A stretch of 64,000 nt of DNA from Floccularia luteovirens (GCA_009739215.1 VSJF01000011.1:496001-560000); one strand, 5' to 3'; positions 36,599 through 50,787 are shown, numbered from the stretch's first letter. Notes: generated by a model from the sequence alone, not told the origin. A program made the numbers and translations.

Positions 36599-38640
36599 TG
36601 TTATTCTTGTTACTAACGGTGGGTTTGTAGTGAACTGAGTGAAGAATTAATGGCCGTCTCACTCACCCTTTATACCTTTTCCAAGTCCCCAGAATAATTC
36701 AATAAGTCCTGCACCATATCGACTCCAGACGCATGGCATTTGTTGGATTGTTGGAGCTTAATGGGGATATCCTTGCACTTGTTATGCTGGACGTGATACA
36801 TCTAAAGTTACCTGATTAAGTGTAATCATTGTTCTATCCACCGCTGATTTACTCATTCCCAGCTATGAATAACTGCGTGCTTGATGTTGATATATTGATT
36901 AAATAAGAACGTGCACAAGGTCGGTGGGGAAGATACTTTATTTTATTGTCTCATTACTCGTGCACAGCTCAAAACCCTTGATACATTGGTTTAATACATA
37001 TCTAAAAGGTAATATTTGATCCGGGATGTATATCTAGGGACCGAAATCTTTATTCGCAAATCGCCGGTCATGCGGATTCTGCAAGGGATCAGATGTGTCG
37101 CACAATGTCCATCGGCAAGGCCTGTACGTTACGTCCATCGAAAAGTGTGTTTGTGGAGCGTTGTGGAAGCGAACAAATTCACTCTCTCATGTTTGTACTT
37201 CTGCATCAGTGATGGAATTCTGGCTCCACACCTAGCGCTCCGAGATTTTAGATGACCGTCTAAGGATTCAACGCCTGTGGCGCATCGGTTACTTTTGAAT
37301 GATTGAGGTTATCAAAGTCGAATGTTGCTCCAGTGATTATTACTTAGACTTTCAGATACTGCCTAGGACATTTAGTGTGTCCTCTGTCAATCAGACGGCA
37401 TATTTCTTCTTCTGAACTGATGGACAGTTTTCTCATGCCTCATGTCAAGAAGTTTTGTTCAATCAATCAGCTATGGACCGCATTATACCCTCTCATGGAC
37501 TGACGAGTTCTGGAGCTGTGCAGCTCATTGGAAAAAAGCAACGACAGAAGATACAGCTACTCCACCCCGCTTTAGACCGTAGCGACTCACACCTGTCCTG
37601 ATGGTATTTTCACCCTTTATCTTGACATTATGTACACCTCCACAGGTTCTGCGTGGTCACCAGCTTCTGCACTTGATCGGCTATCAACTCAATTAGGGTG
37701 TTATGAATTTTGTCTGATTCCGAGTCTGTGGATCGGACTGCGGGAGCTTTTTTCAAGTAGCCTTTTTCGAGTACATGTAGCATAGCGTAACTTATTTGCT
37801 AATGGCAACCCCCACGCGTATAAAACATCTTTACCGAACTGTGGCCGTTATATATTTCCTAGAGCATTAAATTCCCTGTACTGGGGGGATCAAACAGGAA
37901 AAACCTCTATGATCGAAATAGTCGTTGTAAATTCCGTAGCATTGGCTCAACACAGCCACCCCCTCCTTTGTTAATTTCCGCACGGCAGTATTCTTCAACA
38001 AGTCGGCTTTCTGGGCACCGCGCATCGTATATTATTCCGTGGTCATAGGACTCAAGTCAGCCAATAACAACCTCGGTTCTCGCTTTGTCCAAGTATACCT
38101 CTGTGTATTCATCTCGACAATGCTGCCAACATCACATACTGTTCTCCGAGGAGTGTAAGTGATATCTTCGTCTCTAATTGCCTCAAAAGTCATACTTGTC
38201 TCATGATCATGATATTTTTACTCACTAGGGGTTTTATATAATTGGACCTCCCTGCAGGAACATTCATCCTGTGTCTAAATTTTTCGGAAATAGTAGGGAT
38301 CACATCTGGGTCAACTACATTGTTCTGGACCAGCAGTTTTAGAATGATCTTCCTACAGTGGAAATTAGTGTTCAGAATGGGAAATTCTTACCTACAGACC
38401 CCGCGAAAGAAAGGTAGTTATGATCGGGCCACAGTGCGTGGGGAGTGAATGCATCAAAATCAACAAGCCATGGGCTATGAACAGAGGTCGGATGGAGTGG
38501 TGTGGGACAGTTTCAGCCTTCAATGGGAGAGATTCGTAAGACCCGTAAGCAGTATGACAGACTGACTCTAGCTGGTCAATCCACGATAATCTGATTACGT
38601 GAGTTCTGATCAATTGTAGACCAACGGCCTCATCTTGCCC
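36599..38640. other. Hydrophobin 1 promoter and long intergenic stretch
   Basis: The first 250 bp match the promoter of hydrophobin 2, including a GGATATCCCCAT(T/C)AAGCTCC block and a TATA-like GGTATAAA on the coding strand. Beyond 37000 no gene is supported. The part from about 38205 onward is the start of a segment repeated at about 41390. Confidence 0.45.
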
Positions 38641-38649
38641 GTGTTTTAT

Positions 38650-39063
38650 TGTGCATCCCCCTCGATTGTCGAGAGGAGTATGGAGCTTAACTTGGAGTGA
38701 GAATAACGACAGGACCTGTGATTAGAACCGGCAGGAAACATGGAATTCTGAGAGTGATGAGGGATGTACACAAGGTGAAAATAAAATAAAATAAACCTGT
38801 AACACTTTGCACAAACATGAGGCGTCAAAGATGTCAATATAAGAATTTTGTGGGTCACCATTGACGTCGATGACTATGACAGCTGGAACGGGCTTGGCCT
38901 GTTGTTGTGGAAAATTGCCCATTGCGGTTAAGCGGACGAAAGTTGCTGACTGATTTACAGTATTCAGATGCAATGTTGGCGATCCCTTCAGGAATTGCCG
39001 AGAAATCCCCAATATTAAGACGCAATGGTCTGAGTTACCTTGATACTCGATGGGTATGACCAT
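38650..39063 (-). CDS. Unrecognised small protein next to the hydrophobins
   Basis: I do not recognise this protein. The open frame begins MVIPIEYQ at 39063, a possible 51-bp intron (GTAACT donor) follows, and the next block reads SPTLHLNTVNQSATFVRLTA, then FPQQQAKPVPAVIVIDVNGD, then SYIDIFDASCLCKVLQ. A second intron (GTTTATTTTA donor) probably follows, so the 3' end is uncertain. Hydrophobic strands and the DVNGD motif suggest a folded protein rather than noise. A decayed copy of the same sequence, at matching spacing from hydrophobin 3, supports its having been a gene. Confidence 0.45.
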
Positions 39064-39514
39064 GATACTTACTACAGGTTGTTAAAACTGTAACGCTAGA
39101 CAAGTAGCAATGGCAAAGGTTTGAAAGATGATTGTCTTTGTTAGAAAAAGAAGGGCTTAACAAATACGTTTAAAATCTTTACTCTTGATGATTATGAAGT
39201 TAATCATATGATTAACGCCTGTGCTTGCACACTCCCTGACCTATCGTATCATTCTAGTGAATATCTACTAGTTGGATGTATTTATTACTGTCCATTGATG
39301 CATATGGACTTATCGATAGCCAGATCGAGGATTCCCACTTCTGAGGAAGAAAAAGAAACTGGTATGTCATTCTCCTTCTTGGCAGTCCCACACTGGATCG
39401 AAGCGTTATAGCGTTATAGCTGACTTCAGAAATATCACACCCGATGTAACATGTACATGGATATCCCCATCAAGCTCCCACGATTTATTGAATTACTCTG
39501 GGGGTTGGAAAAGG

Positions 39515-39522
39515 TATAAATA
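39515..39522 (+). promoter_or_regulatory. TATA box of hydrophobin 2
   Basis: TATAAATA lies 76 bp before the start codon in a block (GGTATAAAT.GTGA.CGAGACAGC) kept in front of all three hydrophobins, including the inverted one. Confidence 0.6.
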
Positions 39523-39590
39523 GTGAGCGAGACAGCCATTAATTCTTCACTCAGTTCACTACAAACCCACCGTTAGTAACAAGAATAACA

Positions 39591-40100
39591 ATGTTCGCTC
39601 GCATCTCTACCCTTGCTATCTTCTTGTTCTTCGCATTGCCTCTCCTTGCGGCCGCCAGTGCTGTTCCCCGCAATGACGCTCCTCCCCCTACCACTCAATG
39701 TACCACTGGCAGTCTTCAATGCTGCGACTCAGTACAGGATGTGAGTTTCATACACAACTTGAAGTTGACAGTATTGATCTCATGAACACCTACAGAGCAA
39801 CAGCTCTCTCGTTGGGATACTCGCAGGCCTCCTTGGCATCGTTCTGGGCACGCTTACTGGCCAAGTCGGCTGTGAGTAATTTTGCATGACACTGATAGAC
39901 CAGAAATTAATCGCCGGCATGTAGTGACTTGCACCCCTATCATTGGAGGAACCAGTTGGTAGGTCTTCAGTTAACAATTTGCCTCTTGTCATATCATTAA
40001 TTCGCTTTTCAATAGCTCCTCACAAGCAGCTTGCTGCACTGGCAACACCTTCAGTGGACTCATCACCGTCGGATGCAGCCCTATTAATCTCAACCTTTAA
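39591..40100 (+). CDS. Class I hydrophobin 2
   Basis: Signal peptide [21 protein letters not shown]. Exon 1 ends at the GTGAGT donor after CCDSVQD. Exon 2 reads [18 protein letters not shown] and ends GQVG at another GTGAGT. The short exon 3 gives [11 protein letters not shown]. Exon 4 gives [20 protein letters not shown] then SPINLNL, stop at 40098-40100. The eight Cys fit the class I spacing (C-x6-CC, C-x8-C, x5, CC, x12, C). Only a few residues differ from the inverted copy at 36090-36598. Class I members self-assemble into insoluble rodlet layers. Confidence 0.94.
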
Positions 40101-41690
40101 TGGATGAGGCAAATATTGTCTGTAGTACCGAAAGACATGCTATCCCCGTTGAATTTGTATTGCTTGATATAAATAAATACGTTTGATCTTGTACGGTAAA
40201 GTCGTGGCAAGCAAGAAACGAGACGCACTATGATATTAGCTGGTCGAGTTGAGAAATTTTTTTGCAGTCTCTAATTTCTCAAAGAGATGAAAGTACTTTA
40301 ATCGTGCCAAAAGAATTAGGCGGGAGTCGGGCCGGCACAATTGAAAGTCCATTTCAAGTTTGGTTGCTGCAATTCAATCGTTACTGAGTCAAAAATAAGA
40401 TAACCCTTGAAGGATATAACTCATACTAAAGCTGGCTCCATGGGGATCCTAGACAATCTCTATGTTGACCGCTTAAAAGTTGGCTTCGGGTGAGTCTGCA
40501 TATTAATCTCCCTCAGTTGGTGTTTTGAAGGGTTAGAAGGGTTAGAAACTGGACAAGGCGGACCCGCCACAAACAGAATGGACAAGTACTAAGAAATGCC
40601 TGGTTGAAAGTCTTGAGTTTTAGTCTGACTCAACTTATATGAGGGGAGGCAAGATCTTTGCGAAGGTTGGGGAAGAAATAAGTTAAAGAGTGAAATGATT
40701 GCATGGACTTGTTCACAGACCCATCATACACAATGTGCACACTGTGCCTGGAGGGAATCAGACCCCGCCTCTCGGCCATCAATGCATCACATGTCGACAG
40801 ACCATCAGTCAGTCAAAGTCACACTCTGTTTATTTAGAAACTTTGGACGTGAGGCAACATACCATACTATCTAATCCTCCTAGGTGTTTTCTTTTTAGCT
40901 AAGGAATAACACAGAGAAACGACTGAAATGGTGTCTAATAATTGCCATAGCAGAGTTTGATTTCTAGGAAATGGTGACAGGTCGAGGTGACCGAGAGGCA
41001 GAGCTCGAACAGGCCCAGATCCCTCCCAAAAAAAGTGTGATCTGGTGTGAATGATTGAATGATGAGATGGTATTCCAAAAATGGCTCACAGGCTTAGACT
41101 GTGGAAGATATACTTTGCGAAGTCTAAAACGAGTCCAGACAGAAGCCAGAACTTCCAGTTCGCCAATGATAGGATCAATACATCCATCATTGTTACAGGC
41201 ACCTTCCACCCAACCCACAACCCATTCACCCCCACTCAACCTTTGGACTAACATTGGCTCAAGCTATAAGACTGCCAGAACGGAAAGGTTACCCATAAAA
41301 TTGTTACGCATCGAAAGAACTGCTACAATCATACTTAAACTGCTGATATCACAGAAGTCCCACCAAATCTACCAACTTGTTCTATTGTTCTAGATCTCAT
41401 GACCATGATATTTTTATTCACTGAGGGATATACTTGAACCTCCCTCATCCAGAAACATTCTAAATTAAATTTTGCGGAACTAATAGGGATCACATCTGGC
41501 CCGACTACATTGTCCTGGACCAAAATTTTTTCCTACAGGGTTCGAAATGGAAGTTATTGCCTACCTAATAGAGCCCGTGGAGGAAAGATGTTTATTATCG
41601 GGCCTGAGTGCATGGGGAGTGAGTGATGCATATTAATACTGGCATAAATAGAGGTCGCACGAAGTGATGTGGGGTAGATTTCTTTTTTCA
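40101..41690. other. Intergenic between tandem units
   Basis: No gene supported. It contains the end of unit A (to about 40720), about 650 bp of unique sequence, and the start of unit B. Confidence 0.4.
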
Positions 41691-42240
41691 TCTATTAGTC
41701 TTCAATAAGGGAGGTTTTCGCAAGAGCTGTAAGCACCTCAGCTGGTCATAGACAATAATCCGATTAAGATTTCCTGGTAAGCGGTCATATACAAAAATAA
41801 GGTTTTGTTGAACTTTATATTTCACCCAAACTATGTTCATTCCTCTCGAGTGTCGAGAGAATTGTGGAGCTAATTTTGGAGTGAGAATATGTCGGGACCT
41901 GTGAATGGAACCACCAGGAAACACGGAGTTCTAGAGCTGATGAGAGGCATTATGAAATAATGATTTCTAACTTCTGACACATGAGGCATCAAGGATGCCA
42001 CTAAGTTAACTTATCAGAAATTTTACGGGATCTACCGACCTCAATGTTTATGACAGTTGAAACGGGCTTGGCCTGCTGTTATGGCATTCTGCCCACTGTG
42101 GTTAAGCGGACGAAAGTTGTCAACTGACTAAATTATCCAGTCGCAATGTTGGTGATCCCTTCAGGAGTTTCTGAGAGACCATCCCTAACATTGAAGGCAA
42201 CACTATGACTTACCTTGATGCTCAATAGGTATGGACGCGA
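41690..42240 (-). pseudogene. Decayed copy of the unknown gene at 38650-39063
   Basis: On the minus strand the start region keeps a PIEHQ-like string, then SPTLRLD-like and TTFVRLTTVGR sequence, but an in-frame TAA replaces one of the Gln codons of the FPQQQAKPV block. Later parts are broken by indels near 42000. Position and orientation relative to hydrophobin 3 match those of the intact copy relative to hydrophobin 2. Confidence 0.65.
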
Positions 42241-43019
42241 TATTACAGTTTGTTGAAGCTGTAGCACTAGGCAGGTAACACTGTAAATTATTTGAGAGAC
42301 GGTGAAGGCCTAGGGATTTGTAGTTGTCTTTGTTAGGAGAAGAAGGGCTCAACAAATATGTGTAAAATTTTGATTAGCTGAAGCTGATGTCTACATATAG
42401 TACTCCCCGACCCATTGCATCACTCTAATAGAAAAATCCACTGGTTGGGTATAATATGGTCATTCATTATTGTTCGTTGGTCCACAAGGAATTACTGACA
42501 TAGTGCTTCCCACTCTGACAAAAGTAAAGAAAATGATACTTACTGAAGAGATGGCACATACTACCCTAGTGCCTTCGTTCGGTTGGTCCCGGTGATACAT
42601 CGGTTTGTATCTATATCTCCACTTCCTCTGACTCTTTCTCTTAGCTACTTAAGATAATAATATTTGGCTTATTACTAGCGTAGCTACGTAATAAACAAGC
42701 TTCAGGCAGTTACTTGTCAGAGCAGAGTTTGGAAGGATCGCTGACAAAAAACCCGTGTCATTCTCACTTCTTCTCAATGCAAGCCAAGCAGGAATTAAAT
42801 CGTTGATAACTGGTATGACATATCCGCAACAAATCGACAGATGGGACCAACTGAAGGAGGATAGTACTTAAAGTCCATCACCGTTCCAGTGTCAGTAATA
42901 TGTAGTGTAGGCTTTGTTTCTTTATTCTGAGAAGTTGGAAAAAGGTATAAATGGTGAACGAGACAGCATAATTCTTCGTTCAGTTCGCCACAAACCCACA
43001 GTTAGTAACAAGAATAACA
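42241..43019. promoter_or_regulatory. Hydrophobin 3 upstream region
   Basis: Non-coding. The last 80 bp contain the conserved GGTATAAATGGTGAACGAGACAGC-like hydrophobin promoter block and the CAAACCCAC.GTTAGTAACAAG leader that also precedes the other two genes. Farther upstream nothing is recognised. Confidence 0.5.
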
Positions 43020-43533
43020 ATGTTCGCTCACATTTCCACCTTTGCTATCTTCCTGTTCTTCGCATCGTCTCTCCTTGTAGCCGTCAATGCTGGTTCCTGC
43101 ACTAAGACCCCTCCCCCTACTACTCAATGTAGCACGGGCAGTCTTCAATGCTGCAACTCAGTAAAAGGGGTCAGCTTGATACACAACTTGAAGTTGACAG
43201 CATTGATCTCATGACAACATACACAGAGCTCCGACCCCGCCGTCGCTGGGATAGTCGCAGGCCTCCTTGGTATCGTTCTGGGCGATATTACTGGACAGGT
43301 CGGCTGTGAGTGATTTTGTGTCTGACGCTCATAGTCTTGAATTAACCCGGGTGTAGTGACATGCGTCCCTATTGTTGGTGGAACCAGTTGGTAAATTTTC
43401 CATGTAACGACCTGCAACTTATCATATCGTTAATTCGCTCTTCAATAGCTCCCAGCAAGCAGCTTGTTGCACTGGCAACACCCCCAGTGGACTCATCACC
43501 GTTGGATGCAACCCCATCAATATTAACCTTTAA
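43020..43533 (+). CDS. Class I hydrophobin 3 (more divergent)
   Basis: Signal peptide MFAHISTFAIFLFFASSLLVA. Same four-exon layout as its neighbours. The CSTGSLQCC motif is followed by NSVKG, then [51 protein letters not shown] and NPININL, with stop at 43531-43533. It has an extra Cys after the signal peptide (GSCTKTPPPTTQC), making nine. The donor of intron 1 is GTCAGC rather than GTGAGT. Divergence is concentrated in the N-terminal region and the hydrophobic loop. Confidence 0.93.
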
Positions 43534-45038
43534 TGGATGAGGCAAATTGTCCGTAGTACCGAAAGACATTCGTATCTTCGTTGAATACGCACCTGTTTTC
43601 TGAATTGTTACTGTTGAAATAAACAAATAAACAGTGTTGATTTTGTACAAGCAAGATACAAGATGCACTGTGCTATTAGTAGGTCAAGTCGAGAAGATAT
43701 CCCTGCAATGATTGGATAATTTGAGGAAGAGATAAAGGCATTTGACTGTACCTAGAACGTCCGTATTTTACTCGGTAGATTTCGGAGATTGGCATTCAAA
43801 AATTGGCAGGAATCGGCACCATTTGAATTGGAACAAGATTGAACAGTTACGGGGTCAAAAATTAGAGAACGCATTAAGGGATGTAACTCGTAAAGTCGAC
43901 TCATAGAATCCTAAATAATTTGTACTTTAGCCAATAAACATTATCTCCGAAAAAAAGATTGACCCACGTCAATTGACATTTTGCTCATCAAACAAGTCAG
44001 TGGTATTTCATTTGTTAGGCAGAACAAAAGAGACCGTCTCAAGAGGTTTGTTACTGGGGTAGGCAGACCATAGTGGCAGCTGTTAAATCTTTCCCGAACG
44101 AAGGATACTATCCCTGACCCATCCATCGGCCAGGTCTCCCCTCCGCGCAGCCACAGGGCGTCGCGTCCCCTAAATGGCAGGAACGTGAACTCCATCTGTC
44201 CAAAAATCAGGTATGCAGGAGACACATCAAGGTCAAATCATGTCAGCTGATATTCAGGCCCAGGCTCCGAAGCAGCCCGCAACAGCAAGCGTGACAGAAG
44301 GACAGATTTTACTTTACAATAACCATTGCAACTCTTCTAATAGATTAAGAACATGCACTAGAGCTCACGTATCTGAACTCAACAGATCAAGAAATGAGCG
44401 AGTTGATTGGATGGGTCAGGGATAATCGATAATACTTAGTACTGGACAAAAAAAATGGACAAGTTGGAGAGTGTTTTTTGTTTAAAGTTTGATTTAATAT
44501 TCACTTATATGTGCGCAACACCTCAGGGATAAATAATACGAAAGAGTGAATAGACTGCATAAAATCACTTTAAAGTTCCAAGCTGACGAAAAGACTAGCC
44601 AATACTTCCGCTGCGTAGACCGATATTTATATTCACCCCACAATTGTAGAAGTGCGCCGACCACAACGCAATTACATCTGCAAAACACGGCCGGGCAGTT
44701 TACAAGCTACGAATGCTGGACCTCCAATGGGGAGAATATGCGCCAATCACGTTCTCGGTACCTCCAGCCCACTCTGGCGTGCCAAATTCTTGATCCATTC
44801 ACCCTATGCAACCGTTTACCTACACTTATAAGACCAGACCAAAACAACGGTTCATATATGCAAAGTACAACTGCACCCTAAAAAGCTCCAATAATTTATA
44901 AACTTGCTGGGAAGTTACTGCAGGGCTTTCTTTAAGAACATTCCGACAGCTCGGTTCCAGTGGTAGAATAGTGGAGATATATTAAATAAATACACGTAAT
45001 ACAAAGCTAACGAAAAATGCCAAAAGTACTGAAAATGT
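43534..45038. other. Intergenic between hydrophobin 3 and H2B
   Basis: The first kilobase is the end of tandem unit B. The rest has short open frames without support. I see no gene. Confidence 0.45.
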
Positions 45039-45641
45039 TTACTTGGTTCCCGCAGATGAGAATTCTATGGTTGAGGATCAGTGGATGTCTCTTGCCAACA
45101 GAATTTGAATAACATACTAGTTACAGATTTCGTGCCTTCCGAAATGGCGTGTTTGGCAAGTTCTCCTGGAAGAATCAATCTCACAGAAGTCTGAATTTCT
45201 CGTGATGATATGGTAGACTTCTTGGAATATGCAGCAAGTTCTGAGAAGTTGTATTTATCAGCATGTGCACAACTTAACATGATAAGACGTACTGGAAGCT
45301 TCAGTTGCAATTCGCTCAAAAATATCATTGACAAAGCTGTTGAGGATAGCCATTGCTTTGTTTGATATACCAGTGTCCGGATGGACTTGCTTGAGCACTG
45401 GATCCTTTTTAGTTGCAGTGCAAAGCAGTCGAGGAAATAACTAACCCTTATAGATGTATGACGAATAAGTCTCCTTTCTAACCTTCTTACGTTTCTTTTT
45501 TTCACCATCCATAGCTGGTGCAGCTGCTTTAGAAGTTTTTTTTGCTGCCTTTGCACCTTCGGTTGATTTTGCAGGGGCCTTTGAGGCGGTGGTGGAAGAA
45601 GCAGGAGCTTTACCAGCAGTGGAGGCGGGTTTAGGAGCCAT
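45039..45641 (-). CDS. HTB1: Histone H2B
   Basis: A core nucleosome histone. The start [16 protein letters not shown] begins an Ala/Lys-rich tail ending [17 protein letters not shown]. Intron 1 (GTTAGT donor) joins to [16 protein letters not shown]. The next block is [18 protein letters not shown]. Intron 2 (GTACGT) joins to [18 protein letters not shown] and [20 protein letters not shown]. Intron 3 (GTATGT, CCATAG) leads to KFSSAGTK and TAA at 45039-45041. About 145 residues with three introns. Intron-containing histones are normal in basidiomycetes. Confidence 0.96.
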
Positions 45642-46001
45642 TTCAGTATGTGTTGAGAGTAAAAGTTTTGAAGAAGTTGAAGATAGTTGTAGGCGGAGGA
45701 AAGTGGTTAAATCAAAAGGGAAAGTGTTCCTAATGTTTATATAGAGACGCGCAGGTTTGGCAGTGTTTTGGTGCTCGTCGCGTCTTTGTTTATTTCATCA
45801 AACGAATCATCATCGAATCCACGTGACTCACATTTTATTTACGCTTTGACCATTTTCAGTAGCGTATAAATACCGCGTCTCAATGAACGCCCTCGTTCAA
45901 CTATACTTGTACCTACCCCACCATCTTGCCAATTCTTTGAGCCCTTCAGTCAGTCTTGTTGACTTCAAAGTATTACACCAACCCTAAAGAAAAGCATTAA
46001 C
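45642..46001. promoter_or_regulatory. Bidirectional histone H2B/H2A promoter
   Basis: The 360 bp between the two divergent starts have a TATAAATA at about 45865-45872 for H2A and a TATATAA on the minus strand at about 45737-45743 for H2B. A shared promoter fits coordinated S-phase expression (known for this gene pair in fungi). Confidence 0.65.
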
Positions 46002-46592
46002 ATGTCCGGAAAAGGAAAGGCTGGCAAGTCTGGAGGAAAAGCAAGTGGCGAACCATCCGGAAAGTCTCAATCTCGTTCAGCGAAAGCTGGTCTTCAATTC
46101 CCTGTCGGTCGTGTACATCGCCTCCTGAAGAAGGGAAATTATGCACAGCGTGTAGGTGCCGGTGCCCCTGGTAAGTTCATGTTTGTCATACCAACATTCT
46201 ATGACTCAGTTAAAACCTTGCAGTTTACTTGGCTGCTGTGTTGGAGTACCTCGCCGCCGAGATTCTTGAGCTGGCAGGCAATGCTGCACGCGATAATAAA
46301 AAGCAGCGTATAGTACCCCGTCATCTGCAATTAGCCATTCGTAACGATGAGGAGTATGTTTTATCTTTTGATCGACCAAATTTTTTTTTGTCAACCTGTT
46401 CATTTTTTAGATTACACAAATTACTGGGGAATGTGGTTATTTCACAGGGTGGTGTGGTGCCACACATTGCTCCTGTGAGTCACTTTGCTTTCGTAAATGT
46501 TAAAGGTCTAAATTTATATGCTTCAGGAACTATTACCCACAAAATCGGGAAAATCAAGAAAAGAAGAGGGTGGTATCAGCCAGGAGGTTTAA
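46002..46592 (+). CDS. HTA1: Histone H2A with SQ tail
   Basis: A core histone. Start [20 protein letters not shown]. The family blocks are [20 protein letters not shown], then [39 protein letters not shown] and [19 protein letters not shown]. Introns use GTAAGT, GTATGT and GTGAGT donors. The tail is [20 protein letters not shown], stop at 46590-46592. The terminal SQE motif is the site of damage-induced phosphorylation, as in fungal H2A, which does the job of vertebrate H2A.X. Confidence 0.96.
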
Positions 46593-47385
46593 GTCAACCC
46601 GCGCCGACCTATCCTTTTTGTTCCTCTTTTCTACGTGTATATCATTGTACTCATTATTTACCAATTATAATGCGCACGGTTTCTACATTTGGTCCGATGT
46701 TAATTAGAAGTTTTCAAAACAAATCAATTTCATCTTAGACACTGAGTAGTCTTGGGAAAATCTCTCTGATTGTACTGATGAACGAAACTGATTGAACATC
46801 CCCCCACTATAGTGCCATCTGTTGGGCGGTCTAATTTGAAGGGTAATTATAATACTAGAAGTTATACTTTTCTTAATAAGTCTGTAAGGCCGTGCTTCGT
46901 GAATCCTGCAAGACCCACTACCTAAAGGTAGCGGGAATTATTCCATACCTGAAGTCGCAGATCCAATCAGAGGAGTTCATGAAAATGAAACTGATTAGGG
47001 ACTAGTTAGATGATAGGTTTTTGAGCTTGTCATCTGTTTATGCCAGCTGCAGGGTCGTCTCGCTTTCTAATAAATGTATCGCCAATTGAATGTCAGGCTC
47101 CTAAAACCAGGCTCAAATATAAATATGTACAACGCCAATGTTTTAGTATGCATACTGCAAATACGTAGTTTTCCAATACATCCGTAGATACATGATCTTT
47201 TGGTAATGCTGCAGAGTATCTATAGGCTTCTGAAGCATCCTTCATAAGATGTTCTGCAAATAGTAAAATATTTGTGTGACGCAGGCCACTTCGGCTGATC
47301 CGACGCGTCACCAGGACGAAGATACCATTTCTGGACCGGCCTTAAGAGAGTCAAGGATAGATTCCCAGCCAACTTTTCCTTTGCC
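46593..47385. other. Intergenic between H2A and aldehyde dehydrogenase
   Basis: No supported gene. A CAGGCTCCTAAAAC string near 47093 matches one arm of the hairpin at 7636-7672. Confidence 0.45.
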
Positions 47386-49801
<2,416 letters not shown>

Positions 49802-50121
49802 AACAAGTGATAACCATGCCACGGGAATATGAGACGATGAAGAACAAAAAACTTGGGGTGTGTTTGTGTGCTGGGATGCGTATTGGCTCATACTTGTGCG
49901 GTGTGTGGTGTCATGGTAGCATTTTTATGTTTTTTCCATTGCAACTGATCCCTAATTACGGAGATTATTATTTTTATCATGCTTTGATAACACTTTTGCA
50001 TACTTCTGCGCAATCAATTTACATGACTCTGTCCACAGAGAAATTATGTGTTATCAGACTATCCGGGTAACATCCCCTTTAAGATTTCTTCAACTGCACA
50101 ATTCACATTTCCTTCTACAAG
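49802..50121. other. 3' flank of the aldehyde dehydrogenase gene
   Basis: Non-coding up to the left edge of the inverted-repeat element. Nothing recognised. Confidence 0.4.
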
Positions 50122-50123
50122 TA

Positions 50124-50787
50124 CAGTGTTTTACCGGCCACTGAGACACCAAAATTTTGTAGGCCCTCGGAATAACTTGCATTGTTTCAAAATCGGGCAG
50201 ACAGAGATGATAGATATGAATGTAAAGAATGTTTCTGCACACGTTAATATGATGGTTTTTGTGTTGACGCTGAGGAATCTGAACATCAGTGTGATTTTTT
50301 CTTATCAGTTCAATTACGAGCCAAAGAGACAGTCACATCACAAGGGCAAATTTCCATATTAGGATGTATTTAATCTAATCACATCACCATCATCACTGTG
50401 CAAAGGCATGGCGTGACACTCGCTTAGCTCGCTTAGGTGGTCCCCATGTACCCTCCATCTCTTCGACGGTATCTTGCTGTTGTTGGGCTAATGTACACAG
50501 ATATATACAGTCCGTTAATGTTTCGAAGCTTGTGTTGCTGGTACACCAAAAAAAGGGCGAAATATTGGTGATTTTTGGTTGTAAATTCCAAATTATGTCA
50601 TTTTTGGGTATAAAATAGTTTCTCAAACTTCAGGTATCTCGAATTAGAGGTTTATACTTGAGTCGAGGGTAGCTACCATAGTTGCCGTAATATTAGAAAA
50701 AAGTCCGAGGGTGTATGTTTGATGACTGACATAGGAAAGCCAATTGTATCACTGACTAATGATGTCTCAGTGGCCGGTAAAACACTG
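50124..50787. mobile_element. Short Tc1/mariner-type terminal-inverted-repeat element
   Basis: CAGTGTTTTACCGGCCACTG plus GAGACA at the left end (50124-50149) is repeated as an exact inverted copy at the right end (about 50763-50787). Each end is bounded by TA, and CAGTG ends with TA duplication are typical of Tc1/mariner elements. At 664 bp it is too short for a transposase, so it is a MITE or deletion derivative. A subterminal CCCTCGGA also recurs inverted. No transposase remnant was seen. Confidence 0.7.
50393..50500 (-). pseudogene. Exon-like coding fragment inside the inverted-repeat element
   Basis: On the minus strand a TGTACATTAG acceptor-like site is followed by an open stretch QQQQDTVEEMEGTWGPPKRA, then KRVSRHAFAQ and a stop at 50393-50395. 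It has a bipartite basic PPKRAKR motif and protein-like composition. It may be the last exon of a gene whose upstream exons are missing, or chance. I cannot name the parent. Confidence 0.35.

Larger units (their letters stand above)
38205..40720. repeat. Tandem duplication unit A (unknown gene plus hydrophobin 2)
   Basis: Segments at about 38205, 38320, 38900, 39591 and 40400 reappear in the same order at about 41395, 41500, 42090, 43020 and 43850. The offset grows from about 3.19 to 3.45 kb because of indels. The unit carries one unknown minus-strand gene and one hydrophobin. Confidence 0.75.
41390..44580. repeat. Tandem duplication unit B (decayed unknown gene plus hydrophobin 3)
   Basis: Second copy of the segment at 38205-40720. 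Examples of shared strings are TGATATTTTTA.TCACT, TAGGGATCACATCTGG, ACGGGCTTGGCCTG and the hydrophobin 3' flank. Identity is clearly lower in non-coding parts than in the hydrophobin exons. Confidence 0.75.

Noticed and set aside
44940..44985. GTGGTAGAATAG string resembling a tRNA-Gly D-arm
   Set aside because: No matching T-arm or acceptor stem could be paired downstream.
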